From positions 80,361,178 to 80,425,177 of the forward strand of contig CM061241.1 of assembly GCA_030848705.1 (NCBI GenBank): DNA of 64,000 nucleotides. Reading direction: 5' to 3'. Every line of letters starts with the position of its first letter. Positions within the stretch are counted from its first letter, which is position 1. Positions 54,197 through 64,000 of the stretch are shown one piece after another. Position numbers and translations under genes: made by a program. The notes below the pieces were generated by a model that did no database searches, was not told the DNA's origin, and saw only the letters and a list, made by a program, of their open reading frames with translations. The stretch is from Heracleum sosnowskyi (lineage: Eukaryota > Streptophyta > Magnoliopsida > Apiales > Apiaceae).

Positions 54197-54292
54197 TACG
54201 TTACATAGGGGCAAGGATTTGACATTTAACCATTTTCCTATATTTGGAAGTGTTGTTTGAAAATGTTGAAACTTGTTTAAACAAATAACAAA

Positions 54293-55202
54293 TTGTATAA
54301 AGTTGGATTGCTGTTTTTTCTTTACATTAGATATATATATTATAAGTAAATCTTTTTAAACGTAAGAAATGTGTGTATATACATATAAGAACGAGACGTG
54401 GAAGATGAGTGTGCGTCATTTTCATAAAATTTGATATAGCATGTTAAAGAAAATTATTCTTTTTTAGGGGGAGAAACAATATTATTTTTCTTATACATAT
54501 TTATAACAAATTTATTTTTCCAGTTTGTTTTACCTCTCAAAATATGAGGTCAGTTGAAACTATTACTTATCTGCTTGCTCTTCTCGGTTAAATGGAAGTT
54601 TCTCCTGACATGTTTCAAGAAGCAACTAATAGTCTGCAATATTGGTGCAGCTACAATTTGAAAAAGTCTCCAAAAATCTGGATTTAGTTGACGTGTACAT
54701 GAGATGTTAGAACCATCAACCTAGCTTCACCTCAGACATTACTTGATGAGTAATTGGCATATGAAAGATACCAGAAGTCACTTCACTTGACAAAGTGGTT
54801 GAAGGTTGCAAGCTTTGTTAGAAGATATATGGTGCGAGAGAATATAAATATTCTATACCAGTACGTGTTACTGGTTCGTTTATGAAGTCGGAAACTTTGA
54901 TAGATTCAGAAGTATTTTAGTTTCTGTGGTGTTGCAGTAGTAAAATTGAGCAAATATTATCTGCACTTTGTAGTGTGCAATTGTTTCATGGAACCCAACT
55001 GTCTGTCGTTCCTGTAGAATTTAAACAAACTGTTCTGCGCAGTTTACCAAATTCAATTTCTACAAACTTAAAAGTGATAATGCTTGGAGCACATAAACAC
55101 AGAGAAACAGATAGTGTAGCTTGAGTATGATATTCATATATCATTCTATCATTGGGAACTTAATTCATAATAATAACATCAAGAAACCAATTTAATATTT
55201 GT
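54293..55202. other. Intergenic between proteases 5 and 6
   Basis: Holds the shared downstream block (54727-54840) and a block at 54596-54645 (CATGTTTCAAGAAGC) that recurs in scrambled form at ~58905. No ORF. Confidence 0.45.
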
Positions 55203-56489
55203 CTAATGTTTGCTGCAATCAGTTTTTTTGAACGACAAGGTCTTGCCAACCAAATCATATCCAACCAAATAATTCATCTGCTGCAAATTCCCAAAAATTG
55301 CTAAATCGTTTGGTGCCATGGAAAAGCATAGCTTACCATCTTCCATTTCTAACATGGTGTTTAGTGCACCCAACTCCCAATCGGCTCCGGTAAAATGGAA
55401 AGTAATAGTTGGCACCTTTTCTTCAAAACCCTCGTCATTCTTGTAGCAAAGCGATAGCTCTTCTTCTCCTTCAACTGGTGTTGAAGATATACTTCTCTTG
55501 AATTCATCTTCAATCTTCTGGTAAAATGCACTAGGTAATAATGTTAATGTAGTTCCCGAATCAATAACAATATTACCATCACTGTCATTCAAATTGGTTG
55601 GGTATGTTTTGGTTGTGAATTTGATATTTGTATCTCCAATGCTAACACTCTCAAGATTGAGATAGTAAAATAAGGCTGGGTCTTTGGTAAAGAACGGAGT
55701 CGTTTGTACACCAGATCCTGACAGAATCGCATCGCTTCCAAAACTGATTTTGCTGGACACATTTAATTTCAAAGGCACCATACAATATGAAAATTTGCCA
55801 TTAGTAGTATCACTTAACTGATTAACGATTGACAGATCACTATTCCCTAGGCCTACAATGCCGTCAGTGGATTTGTCGAAATCCCCTCCGTTTCTGTGTC
55901 CGCAACCAAAAGAAACTTTGGGGAGAACCACTGGCTTGCCTGAGGTTGTTCCAAATGTAAATGACTCCAAGGCAATGTCACCCTTACTAGATGATCCATC
56001 TCCATATGTAACTTCATAGTTGCAAAAGTTATTATCACCACAAACAAGTGGCCTTTGACAAACTTTTGATTGGCAGGGTTGGTTTTTATAAGTGGAGGAT
56101 CTTTTGGGGTCGAATATAGGAGTGTTTTGTGCATAACATTCAATGCATGGCTTGCATTGTATCCATGTCAGCTCACTGCCGGTATCAGCAACCGCTAGGA
56201 AGTCTTGTGGGGGCGTTCCGACATAGATTTTCATGAGGTATTCTCCAGGGACTGCTGTTAATGGAGATGAAACAGGTTTTTCGGCAAAGATGCTAGAAGA
56301 TCTAGTTAATGAGTGGCGAAGTGAGTTTCGAAGATTGTCATAATAATTGCTTGATGCATTATAATACGGAGAAAGCTGAGAATCGCGATGAATTAAGTTG
56401 ATGCTAAAACCAGAAGAAGTTGATTTTATAGGAGAAGCAAGCAAGCTAAAAGTGATGAAGCAGAGAAAATGACTTGGAATGATATTCAT
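55203..56489 (-). CDS. CDR1-like aspartic protease 6
   Basis: Intronless, 428 residues. Signal peptide (MNIIPSHFLCFITFSLLAS), prosegment GFSINLIHRDSQLSPYYN, catalytic DTGSELTWIQC, flap YGDGS, second site DSGTTLTLLP, C-terminal FGNLQQMNYLVGYDL. About nine residues shorter than copy 4 in the prosegment. Active-site set complete; predicted secreted or apoplastic acid protease. TATA-like box at 56573-56567, 78 bases before the ATG; shared upstream block at 56657-56735. Outermost full copy of the array. Confidence 0.92.
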   Translation of the reverse strand: MNIIPSHFLCFITFSLLASPIKSTSSGFSINLIHRDSQLSPYYNASSNYYDNLRNSLRHSLTRSSSIFAEKPVSSPLTAVPGEYLMKIYVGTPPQDFLAVADTGSELTWIQCKPCIECYAQNTPIFDPKRSSTYKNQPCQSKVCQRPLVCGDNNFCNYEVTYGDGSSSKGDIALESFTFGTTSGKPVVLPKVSFGCGHRNGGDFDKSTDGIVGLGNSDLSIVNQLSDTTNGKFSYCMVPLKLNVSSKISFGSDAILSGSGVQTTPFFTKDPALFYYLNLESVSIGDTNIKFTTKTYPTNLNDSDGNIVIDSGTTLTLLPSAFYQKIEDEFKRSISSTPVEGEEELSLCYKNDEGFEEKVPTITFHFTGADWELGALNTMLEMEDGKLCFSMAPNDLAIFGNLQQMNYLVGYDLVGKTLSFKKTDCSKH

Positions 56490-56739
56490 TGTTTACTGCA
56501 GTTAAAATTAAGAATATGAGAAGCACTAGAGAAAGGTGATGAATGTTGTGTGTCCCCTAAGACACAATTTATATGAGAGAATTGTCTGAAATAATTGAAA
56601 TAGTTATCTGAAATCATGGCATGCTGTCTTGCTGTTTAGTATGTTACGAAAGAAACTTGATATGACATTTAACCATTCTTTTATATTAGGAAATGTTGTT
56701 TAAAAATGTTGAAACTTGTTTAAACAAGTAATATACTAA

Positions 56740-57040
56740 GAGCATCTCCGACGGGTATAGGTAAAATGATTGGTTAAAATAATATAAAATAATGATTGGT
56801 TAAAATTTACTGAATCTATAGGGTAATGTGCTCCAATGGGATTGGCTATAACGATTAAATTTATATATACAGCTTTGTTACAGTTGTTGAGAGGTTCGAC
56901 AAATTTGGCGAACGAGAGGAGGTTGGCTATAATTTTAGCTAAGGGTTTTGCATGATTGGAGCTTCACTATTTATACAAATTATGTATAAAATGTGCCACC
57001 CAGGATTTTTTTGCTAAGAACTCCGTAGATGTAGATGCTC
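56740..57040. mobile_element. PIF/Harbinger (Tourist-like) MITE, copy 4
   Basis: Ends GAGCATCTCC / GTAGATGCTC, TAA on both sides (56737-56739, 57041-57043). 301 bases. Confidence 0.85.
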
Positions 57041-57199
57041 TAAGTTACATAAATTTATAGTAATTTGTTTATAATTACTAGAAAGAGATATGAAAGTGAA
57101 GCAATGTGTTTCTACTAAAGTATGATTAAATATATTATAACTAGAATGTTAATGAATTGATTTACTATATTAAAAAAGTAGTAAACTATAAAAGATATT

Positions 57200-57471
57200 C
57201 TATATGTCTCTCTTATTTCTTTACATTTTTCTTTTTGGTACGTTCTCTTATTTCTTTACATACCAAAAATAGTAACATTTTATAATATAAAATTCAATCA
57301 CATTCACTATTTTCCTCCATTATACCTACTTTATACCCACTTTATACATTAAATATTGATTGATTCCACCACTTTACTCATTTTTCTTATTTTTTCTTAT
57401 TAATTTACATTTTTTCTTAACCTCCATGTCGTCCTCTCAATATAAAGAATTGAGGGGACGGAGGAAGCAGT
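57200..57471. mobile_element. Degenerate Stowaway-like MITE
   Basis: Interior aligns with the other Stowaway copies (AAAAATAGTAACATTTTATA, CACCACTTTACTCATTTTTC); right end GGGGACGGAGGAAGCAG. The left terminal repeat is decayed. Confidence 0.7.
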
Positions 57472-57507
57472 AGTTTACAGTTTAAGTAAGCAACATGCAA
57501 CTAGAAT

Positions 57508-58124
57508 TAGGGATGCTCATGGGTTCGTCAACCCGGTCAAACCGAACCAATCCGACCCTCTTTTCGGCCGAACCAACCCGATGAAAAAAATCCGATATTT
57601 GATTGGGTTGAAATTTTTTAAAACCGACTTAAATGGGTTGGGTATGGGTTTTATATTTTTTCGGTCAACCCAACCCAACCCGATTTACGTTACAATTTTA
57701 TTCGATAATTTAAAAATATATGTATATGTTATATATAACTATACATTAAACAATGTATTATACTTTCATTTATAGATATATAATTATATTTTGTGTTTAT
57801 ATATATGATATAAGACATAATTTACTTTACTAAAATTATAATGTTAATCAAAATAAAATATTAATACTAAAAACTTAAGTTATACGTACTTTAATTTTAT
57901 TTAGATTTTTAAAATGAGCGATATCGTATAATATTTTAAATTTTTTAAAATATTATTTAACCCGTTCAAACCGACCCAAACCAACCCAAACCGATATACA
58001 ATGGGTAGGGTTGGGTTACATAATTATTTTTTACGGGTTGGGTTGAAAATTTTCAAACCGATTTAATTGGGTCGGGTTACAAAAATGCCTCCAACCCGAC
58101 CAACCCGACCTGTGAACACCCCTA
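57508..58124. mobile_element. hAT-type MITE with exact 8-bp duplication
   Basis: 617 bases. Ends TAGGGATGCTCATGGGTTCG and, on the other strand, TAGGGGTGTTCACAGGTCGG; ACTAGAAT at 57500-57507 and 58125-58132. TAGGGGTG ends and 8-base duplications mark hAT. The subterminal regions are full of AACCCGACC/GGGTTGGTC repeats, typical transposase-binding arrays. Confidence 0.92.
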
Positions 58125-58449
58125 ACTAGAATATCCTATTCCTAAACCCTGTTTTTTAACCTTCCTGGTTAAAATTGTAATTAAACCGTCTTAAATGAAT
58201 TAACTGCGGGGATGCGTAGGAATTTAAGTGTATAATAAAATGTTGGAGATTAAAGAGAAAAAACTTGTTCTCAATAATCCACACAACTTACTCACACAAA
58301 ATAGATAAAACTCACAAATGTATTTCACTCAAAAGATTTTGATAATTCTTGATAATTACAAAGCTTGGAATTTAAATTTGCATGACAGAACCGTCAACTG
58401 TTGTTAATGGTGCCAGTGCTATGCTTTTTCAATGGCTAAAAACTCAGGT

Positions 58450-58754
58450 TAAGCAGGTCATTTTTAAAATTCACGAGTGGAAGGGAAGGGGTACTGGTGT
58501 GGCAAAAGCCAACTCCTGGTTGGGAAACATGTAATGTTGATGCTGCAGTTTTGGAAAGAAGTGGCAGCAGCTCGTTTGGTTGCCTGATAAGAGATGAGAA
58601 TGGTGCATTTGTAGCTGGTTGTGGAGGTAATTTGGCAGGGGTTTTGGATCCAAATATCGCAGAAGCTTTGGCGTTTAGAGAAGCGCTGTCTTGGCTAAAG
58701 AAGCTACAGATTTCACAGGTCTTCATTGAACTGGATACTCTCAGCGTAGTCTAA
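58450..58754 (+). pseudogene. LINE RNase H fragment
   Basis: Open frame with WQKPTPGWETCNVDAAVLER, FGCLIRDENGAFVAGCGG, DPNIAEALAFREALSWLKKL and QVFIELDTLSVV: the RVT_3-type RNase H domain of plant LINEs, cut off before its end by a TAA-type stop. Similar in type to the domain at 41545 but not the same copy. A 21-base TTTCACAGCAAGACTAAAGA-like string occurs twice just after it (58757 and 58793). Confidence 0.8.
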
Positions 58755-58811
58755 GCTTTTCACAGCAAGACTAAAGATTCCTCGTACCTTGATTTCACAG
58801 CAAGACTAAAG

Positions 58812-58940
58812 ATTTGTAATAGTTGGCACCTTTTCTTCAAATCCCTTCTCTTTCTTGTAATAATAATTTAATAAGTATGTTTCTTCTAATATTACTTGTC
58901 ATGTTTCAAGAAGCTAGTAATAGTCTGCGATACATGCATA
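58812..58940 (-). pseudogene. Scrambled relic of the protease array
   Basis: 58812-58858 (TAATAGTTGGCACCTTTTCT ...) matches coding sequence of copy 5 at ~52698-52741. It is then joined directly to sequence like copy 5's upstream region (AATAATTTAATAAGTA, compare 53927-53946) and further upstream (CATGTTTCAAGAAGC, compare 54608). Most of the gene is deleted between. Confidence 0.8.
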
Positions 58941-59190
58941 ATAATCTCCAATGATGATAATTTAGTAATAATCTTCAATTATGCAGTTCTAATTTAGTAA
59001 TTTACAAGAAAGCAACACATAACATGAGTGTCTTTAAAATAGGAGTATATCTTATATTTTGTAAAGTATGTATCACTACAAAGTCTGCATAAAATATACA
59101 CTTAAGAAGGATATTGCAATAACAGGACAAGACCCATTTCTAAAGTTGACAACCTTTTCCCTTTTAAAATTGAGAAAATTAGTAAGAAGT

Positions 59191-61883
59191 TCACGACTCA
59201 ACAGAGATGTCCGCAGTCCTTTCTTCAGTTATTTTCCTTGGCGATGCTTTCTGTTTCTCAGTTTCCAGTTTAACCCGATCCTTGGGTTTGCAATTGCCGT
59301 TTCCATTCTGCCCATTAATCTGATTCTTGTTTCTAATGTTGTTGGGAGCATTGTTACCTTCTCTGACAGTGCCAAGGCTGTGTCGAGTTCCACGGGGACA
59401 TGATACCTTTTCCACTGATGACTTTACAGCATCTCCACAGCTCCTTCTCCGGGTTAAGTTTGGTGATTTCGGACGTGTCACTGGCAACTGGCATCAAACA
59501 AACTAAATAGTTAAACTCAGTGTGTGAGAGAAATGATAGTGGTGCAGGTATGACATGAAAACAGTAATAATCTGACAACTTAATTGCTAAATTAAAGAGG
59601 AGGTGTGGCTATGCAGAAGCTGAACGGGCAAATTGGTTAAATCAGAGCTATCCCCAAGCTTTCTCAATCAAACATGAACAATAATAAGCTTTCATATTCA
59701 ATGAACTTGTCTTTATACTTCAGACTTTGTCTCAAAGTTTATTATTTAAGACTTAAGAATTCCATACCATCAAAAACATATTGTAAATATAATGAATTGT
59801 GAAAAACTATAAGTTATAAATCTATAATATTATCTCAAATAGGGCCTATTTATTTCCGTATGACAGTTGAATATTTTTCACTTTTTTTATTTACTACTGC
59901 AATCTTTTTTTAAAATGTGCATGTACTGAATGTGTATAAAAATGATAACAATTATATTTTTTGGTTTTTAGATGCTACATAAATTACTAAAGTATAGAAT
60001 ATTTATCTGACATTATACTGTATTAACACATTGCCAGTTTGCCACTTGAAAATGTGCAGCATGTCATTTAAGAGGACCAGAAAGGGGAATGACTAGTAAG
60101 AATGTTTGCTTTTAAGATTTGACTATCAGTTCAATTTGTTAATCAAACCCAAAGAGTTGCCTGAAAAAAGATACCTTCTTAGGCTCAAACTTCGGTGGGG
60201 GACCTTCACGATAAAAGCTAGGAACTGGTTTTGCTTTAACAACCATGCTTTGTCGGAGCTGCTTAATAGCTGCTGCTTGCTCCTCCTATTTTTACCATCT
60301 CGAATGAAGAAACAAGTTAAGATTGGGTTGCAACTCTTTAGCCTGATTCCATCAATATGTGTAATCATTCAAATGGTAAAATATACCTTCATTCTTGCTT
60401 CATATTCCTTTTTTTCTGCTTCCAAAGCTTTGTGTTTTTCCTCCAACTTTTTGTAGAACTAAAAAGGAAAGAGTGAGTTAGTGAACGAGGAGAATAGAAT
60501 GCCCTGCAAACTAAACCAACAGAACGGGAGACACAGTCTGAAACAGAATTTACAGAAAAGTAAACAGTAATTACCTCTTTACGTTTTGTGGCGCGTTCAG
60601 CGGATGAAAATGAGGGGGCTACAGGGACTGTAACCGATCTGACTGTTCTAACAGAAGCTGCAGCACTATGCTTCGCTAAGGATACATTCACTTTCAAAAC
60701 AAGGATTTAAAAAAAAATAAACTTCAAAAAATGTAAGAGGGAAAGGAATACGACGGAGATAAAACATTTACAAAGGATACGAGGAAGCCATCGACCAGTT
60801 ATCCTCCTCATCGTGAAATTTTCTATTATAAGGTTGTTGTAGCTTCTTCGCAGTTGAACGAGAAGACAGCTAATCAAAAATTAATATCCATTGGTCAGAA
60901 ACACATCCATATATTCAGATAATAGGAACCTAGTGTAATAGTGACTAACTTTTCTTTTAAACCCTAATTACTATTCAAAATTGCTCAGTTTACCTTAGTT
61001 GTTATGGTAGACATTATTCTACTACAATGAGATCCAGTTCCTACATCAAATTACCATTCCATAGATTACTATCTAATGTGCCGCAATGCTGCAGGGAAGA
61101 ACCAAGAGCATTGATCAATTTGTGATTCACTATCATGCATCAGTCTCAATATGGTCTGCAAAATCTTATTTTGTTTCTATCTATCAGGTTAATAATCAGA
61201 AAACCGAGTCAACAAAAACAAATAAAACTCGGCCACTGAAATCAAGAAGAGTTTACTTCCAAGGAGAAGTAAAAAATGAATGCAAGCTAAAACGACTTAT
61301 TAATACGTGACTTGTGGAAACAACTTCACTTGTTTTTGTAATTTTTTTTTGTTTGTGTAGGTGTTTGGGGGGGGGGGGGGGGGGGGGATATAACTATAAG
61401 TCGAGTTATGTGACACACCTCTAAATGTTCTGGATCCTTGGGGGAATGATAATCTTTTATGCTTGGTGAAAAATTGGCATCAGAATCAGTAGTTGAACTT
61501 GAGGCCTGTTTCTCAGTCTTAGCACTAGATGATTGAGAAACTTTGGAGTCCGTTCGAAAAGATTCAGCAGCTACAGAGCCTGAGGCAGGTTCCGCAGGCG
61601 AGGTTAGAGTCTCTTCACTTGACTTCTGGATTTCAGGTTTCTGAGATTTCTCATCCGAAGTACCAACCTCACAGTTTATGCTTTTGACACCTAAAACGTC
61701 TTGCTGCTCCTGACATTCTTCATCGAGTGAATCTTCAACAGTATGATCCTCTACCACAGTGTTCTCAGCTTCACCATTTTCGCTTTTAATTTGGGAAGCT
61801 GCATCATGAGAGACACCATTTGACTTGACAGTCTGACCATTGGGCTTTTTATCAGCACTAATACCTGTAATGTCTCTCCCCAT
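59191..61883 (-). CDS. WVD2-like (WDL) TPX2-domain microtubule-associated protein
   Basis: Exon model by hand: 61883-61419, 60869-60781, 60665-60575, 60458-60387, 60285-60175, 59487-59191 (total 1125 bases, 374 residues). Every junction is GT-AG and phases join cleanly. The N terminus (155 residues) is acidic, Ser/Glu-rich and disordered. Then FHDEEDNWSMASS, AAASVRTVRS, and a TPX2/WVD2 domain at ~195-290: FSSAERATKRKEFYKKLEEK (the KLEEK motif), EEQAAAIKQLRQSMVVKAKP, FYREGPPPKFEPKKLPVTRP, then a basic tail. WVD2/WDL proteins bundle cortical microtubules and affect organ twisting and cell elongation. The ATG at 61883 lies just after a 5'-UTR splice acceptor (TTTCAG at 61892). A protease relic sits in intron 1 of the coding part. 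Confidence 0.88.
61088..61170 (-). pseudogene. Relic of the truncated protease unit inside a WDL intron
   Basis: GCAGGGAAGAACCAAGAGCA followed by TTGATCA matches 42839-42868 next to the middle-only pseudogene, and GCAAAATCTTATT further on matches ~43219. The coding middle is missing. It lies in the intron between WDL coding exons 1 and 2. Confidence 0.65.
61367..61387. repeat. Homopolymer G21 (C21 in the transcript)
   Basis: 21 consecutive G on the plus strand, 31 bases inside the intron after the exon end at 61419. Confidence 0.9.
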
Positions 61884-62954
61884 CACCCTGCCTGAAAAAA
61901 AAAAAAAACAAGGTAATGCAATTCTTAAGCCAAATTATGATATGAAGTTCATCTTTTCCTAAAAGAAGCATGTAAAAGACTTAAAATGCCATAAAATTGT
62001 TGACTGAGGAATAGATTCTTGATTGTACCAAGTTTGTACGTGAAGACAGGTAAGTGAGGAAATCTTAAATCTGTATATATGTAGGATAAAGAAAACCCAT
62101 AGCTGAACTTCTGTTTAAAACTTATGCATCCCAAAGGTGCCAAAGTCATGTTTCAAAATAGAGCATAAGATTAATTATGAACATAGGGCTCTAATTCAAG
62201 CCGAGTCGAGTATTAATTTATGGAGCTTGAGTTGAGCTTAAAATTGTGCCAGAGGTCAACTCGCGTGCACAAGACTTTTGATGATCTGATCTGCTACTCC
62301 AAACTTCAATTTTAATTTTCAAACAAGTACAGGGCCTCAGCCCAAAATCACCAACTTAATTTAATTTAAACACATCAGAGCTTGCCATAACAAGCTGTTT
62401 GCATCGAGTTCATAGAGAACTCGGATCGACTTGAGTTGATCATTAAACAAAGATAACAAGCCCATTTTATCAAGCACTGGTCGGAGCCAAATCAGTTGGA
62501 ATCACAACCCCCTGTTTGAATGTCTGATTACTAATGAATCATAAATAATATAGTATTAAACAGCATCTAATGGCATATGAAATGGAATCTCAGGGTATGC
62601 TGTCATTCTCAAGATATACACATATTACTATTACATATAAAAACACACATGTTCAAATTAAATAGCAAATGATTAAAAAACAAAATGAAGCATATGGATT
62701 AAACAAATCAGCAAGAAGAAGAAATCCCCAAATAAAAATGCATGGTCAAAACCCAAATCATGAATAAAAAATAAAAACAGTTTTTCCTCAGCAGGACCCA
62801 ATAAAAATCACAACTTTTTAGAAAAGAAGAAGAAATGAATAAAAAGAAGCACGAAAAGGGTGCAACAAGAGCAAAAAAAACATGAATCATGCAGAGCAAA
62901 AAGCAAGGAATACAAGCAAGAAGAGATGAAGGAAGAAAAGAGGGGGTATCTTAC

Positions 62955-63075
62955 AGTAAGCTCCTTGAGCTGTTGGGTCCGATCTGATGGACACAAAGAA
63001 GAAATTATGTCTAGGAAGAACAAACCAAATAATAACAACAACGTGAACCCACCTCTCTCTCTCTCTCTCTCTCGT
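62955..63075 (-). other. Probable 5'-UTR exon of the WVD2-like gene with (CT)n tract
   Basis: A good donor (TTACT|GTAAGA) at 62954 pairs with the acceptor at 61892, leaving a ~1.06 kb leader intron. On the plus strand 63052-63073 is (CT)n, i.e. (GA)n in the transcript or core promoter; GA/CT tracts near transcript starts are common in plants. The start site itself is not determined. Confidence 0.55.
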
Positions 63076-64000
63076 TATAATTTTGTCTGGTTAGTCTCCA
63101 ATCTCGATACCGTTAATCTCGCAGGTAACTACTCCTAATATAGGAGTACTACTAGCCCCAGTACACAAGTACATACATACACACACGTTTAATGTCACGT
63201 ATTTAATAGATAACGGAATTTACTGTTGCACTAACGGCGTCACTCATTTAATTCACTTTATTTTGTTTTATTTGTTTAAAATCCAACAAGATTCCATGAA
63301 TATTTTTTGAGTAACGCTAGATAGTTCAAAAATTTTACAAAAACTTTTATAAAATGATGTGTCATGACAAATGACGAGTTTTAATTTGTGGACGCATATT
63401 TATGCGCGCGGAGTCCCATATTAATATTATGAAACTTACTATTTATTCATGTATCACATAGATTTTAGGAAGAATTTTAATAACAATTTTTGGGATACCT
63501 AGCCTTTTTCATATTTTTTTGTAATCAGACTAATTTAACAGCATATTATGAGATCTATGATCCAGAAGGTACATGCAGATTTAGCATATATAATGAATAG
63601 TTTATCAAATTAAATTTAAGTTTATATTTATTCGATAAGAGTGCATTTTCTCAACCCAAAAAAAAAAAAGACACCCAGGGCCCAGGTTACTAAATCTTCT
63701 GAAATGGCGGTGCGAAACACATAATTAACACGTCGGAAAATGAAAGCGTGGGGCAGGAGGGTTTAACGTTAAATCTGAACGGAGTCAAGTTTGGATAGTG
63801 TTGTTTGAATTTTCTTTTATGACTTTGACAGTCATTTTGTCGGATAAAGAATGACCGGGTTGTCCCTGCCTCCTTGGGGAATATACCTTTCTATTTTCTT
63901 TCAAATTTGCTCTAAGTCTAATAATCTTCCCAGGGGAAAAGAATTTGTAATGAATTATATGAGCTCGCAGTTACGGTTAATTTTTTGGATACATTTTAAT
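63076..64000. other. Promoter side of the WVD2-like gene and beyond
   Basis: No ORF of note. A weak inverted arrangement (CTAGATAGTTCAAAAATTTT near 63320 and CAATTTTTGGGATACCTAG near 63485) may be an old MITE, without a clear duplication. Confidence 0.3.

Noticed and set aside
60106..60456. Plus-strand 116-codon frame
   Set aside because: Opposite strand of two WVD2-like exons and the intron between; the minus-strand exons have clean splice sites and family motifs.
61388..61418. Continuation of the WVD2-like first coding exon into the VCHITRLIVISPPPP frame
   Set aside because: A good GT donor (GAG|GTGTGT) ends the exon at 61419; the Pro run is the C21 tract of the intron.
63310..63500. Possible MITE upstream of the WVD2-like gene
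   Set aside because: Terminal repeats match only weakly and no target duplication is apparent.

Overview
This is an AT-rich window from a eudicot plant nuclear genome. The evidence is Sirevirus-type Ty1/copia elements primed by initiator tRNA-Met, intronless CDR1/nepenthesin-type aspartic proteases, an F-box/FBA gene, an intron-containing WVD2-like TPX2 gene, and Stowaway, Harbinger, hAT and MULE MITEs. The species cannot be fixed from the sequence alone. No bacterial-type operons, CRISPR arrays, tRNA or rRNA genes were seen.

Layout. (1) 1-11019: the 3' part of a large plus-strand Sirevirus-like Copia element. It has gag (open at the window edge), an overlapping pol in another frame, a spacer rich in GGAAGAC-type inverted motifs, an uninterrupted 1166-residue extra ORF, a polypurine tract and a ~1.3 kb 3' LTR. 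(2) 12635-14089: an F-box gene, followed by decayed LINE-like sequence to ~16.4 kb and unassigned intron-like sequence to ~18.2 kb. (3) 18.2-31.2 kb: a nest of MITEs, (TA)n tracts and Helitron-like repeats, into which a second Sirevirus-type element (minus strand) inserted. Its left LTR and 2.2 kb of right-hand flank are now duplicated around a truncated gag-integrase-RT body. (4) 32.3-56.5 kb: a tandem array of six intronless CDR1-like aspartic protease ORFs, all on the minus strand, plus a middle-only pseudogene. The array is interrupted by an RT-deleted Copia element (34771-38042), a 5'-truncated LINE (41514-42791), Helitron-like repeats and MITEs. (5) 56.5-59 kb: MITEs, a LINE RNase H relic and scrambled protease relics. 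(6) 59191-63070: a six-coding-exon WVD2-like microtubule-associated protein gene on the minus strand, with a 5'-UTR intron and its promoter side to the right.

The protease copies share not only coding sequence but also a TATA-proximal block, an upstream block and a 3' block, so the duplicated unit included regulatory DNA. The copies have diverged in catalytic and flap motifs: the first copy has lost the second DSG motif and the flap tyrosine and looks like a pseudoenzyme. The plausible biological theme is a defence-linked protease cluster expanding amid heavy transposon traffic. The two most unusual structures are the LTR-plus-flank duplication at 21.4-31.2 kb and the GGAAGAC repeats shared between the LTR and the spacer ahead of the extra ORF of the first element. 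No wholly new system is demonstrated.
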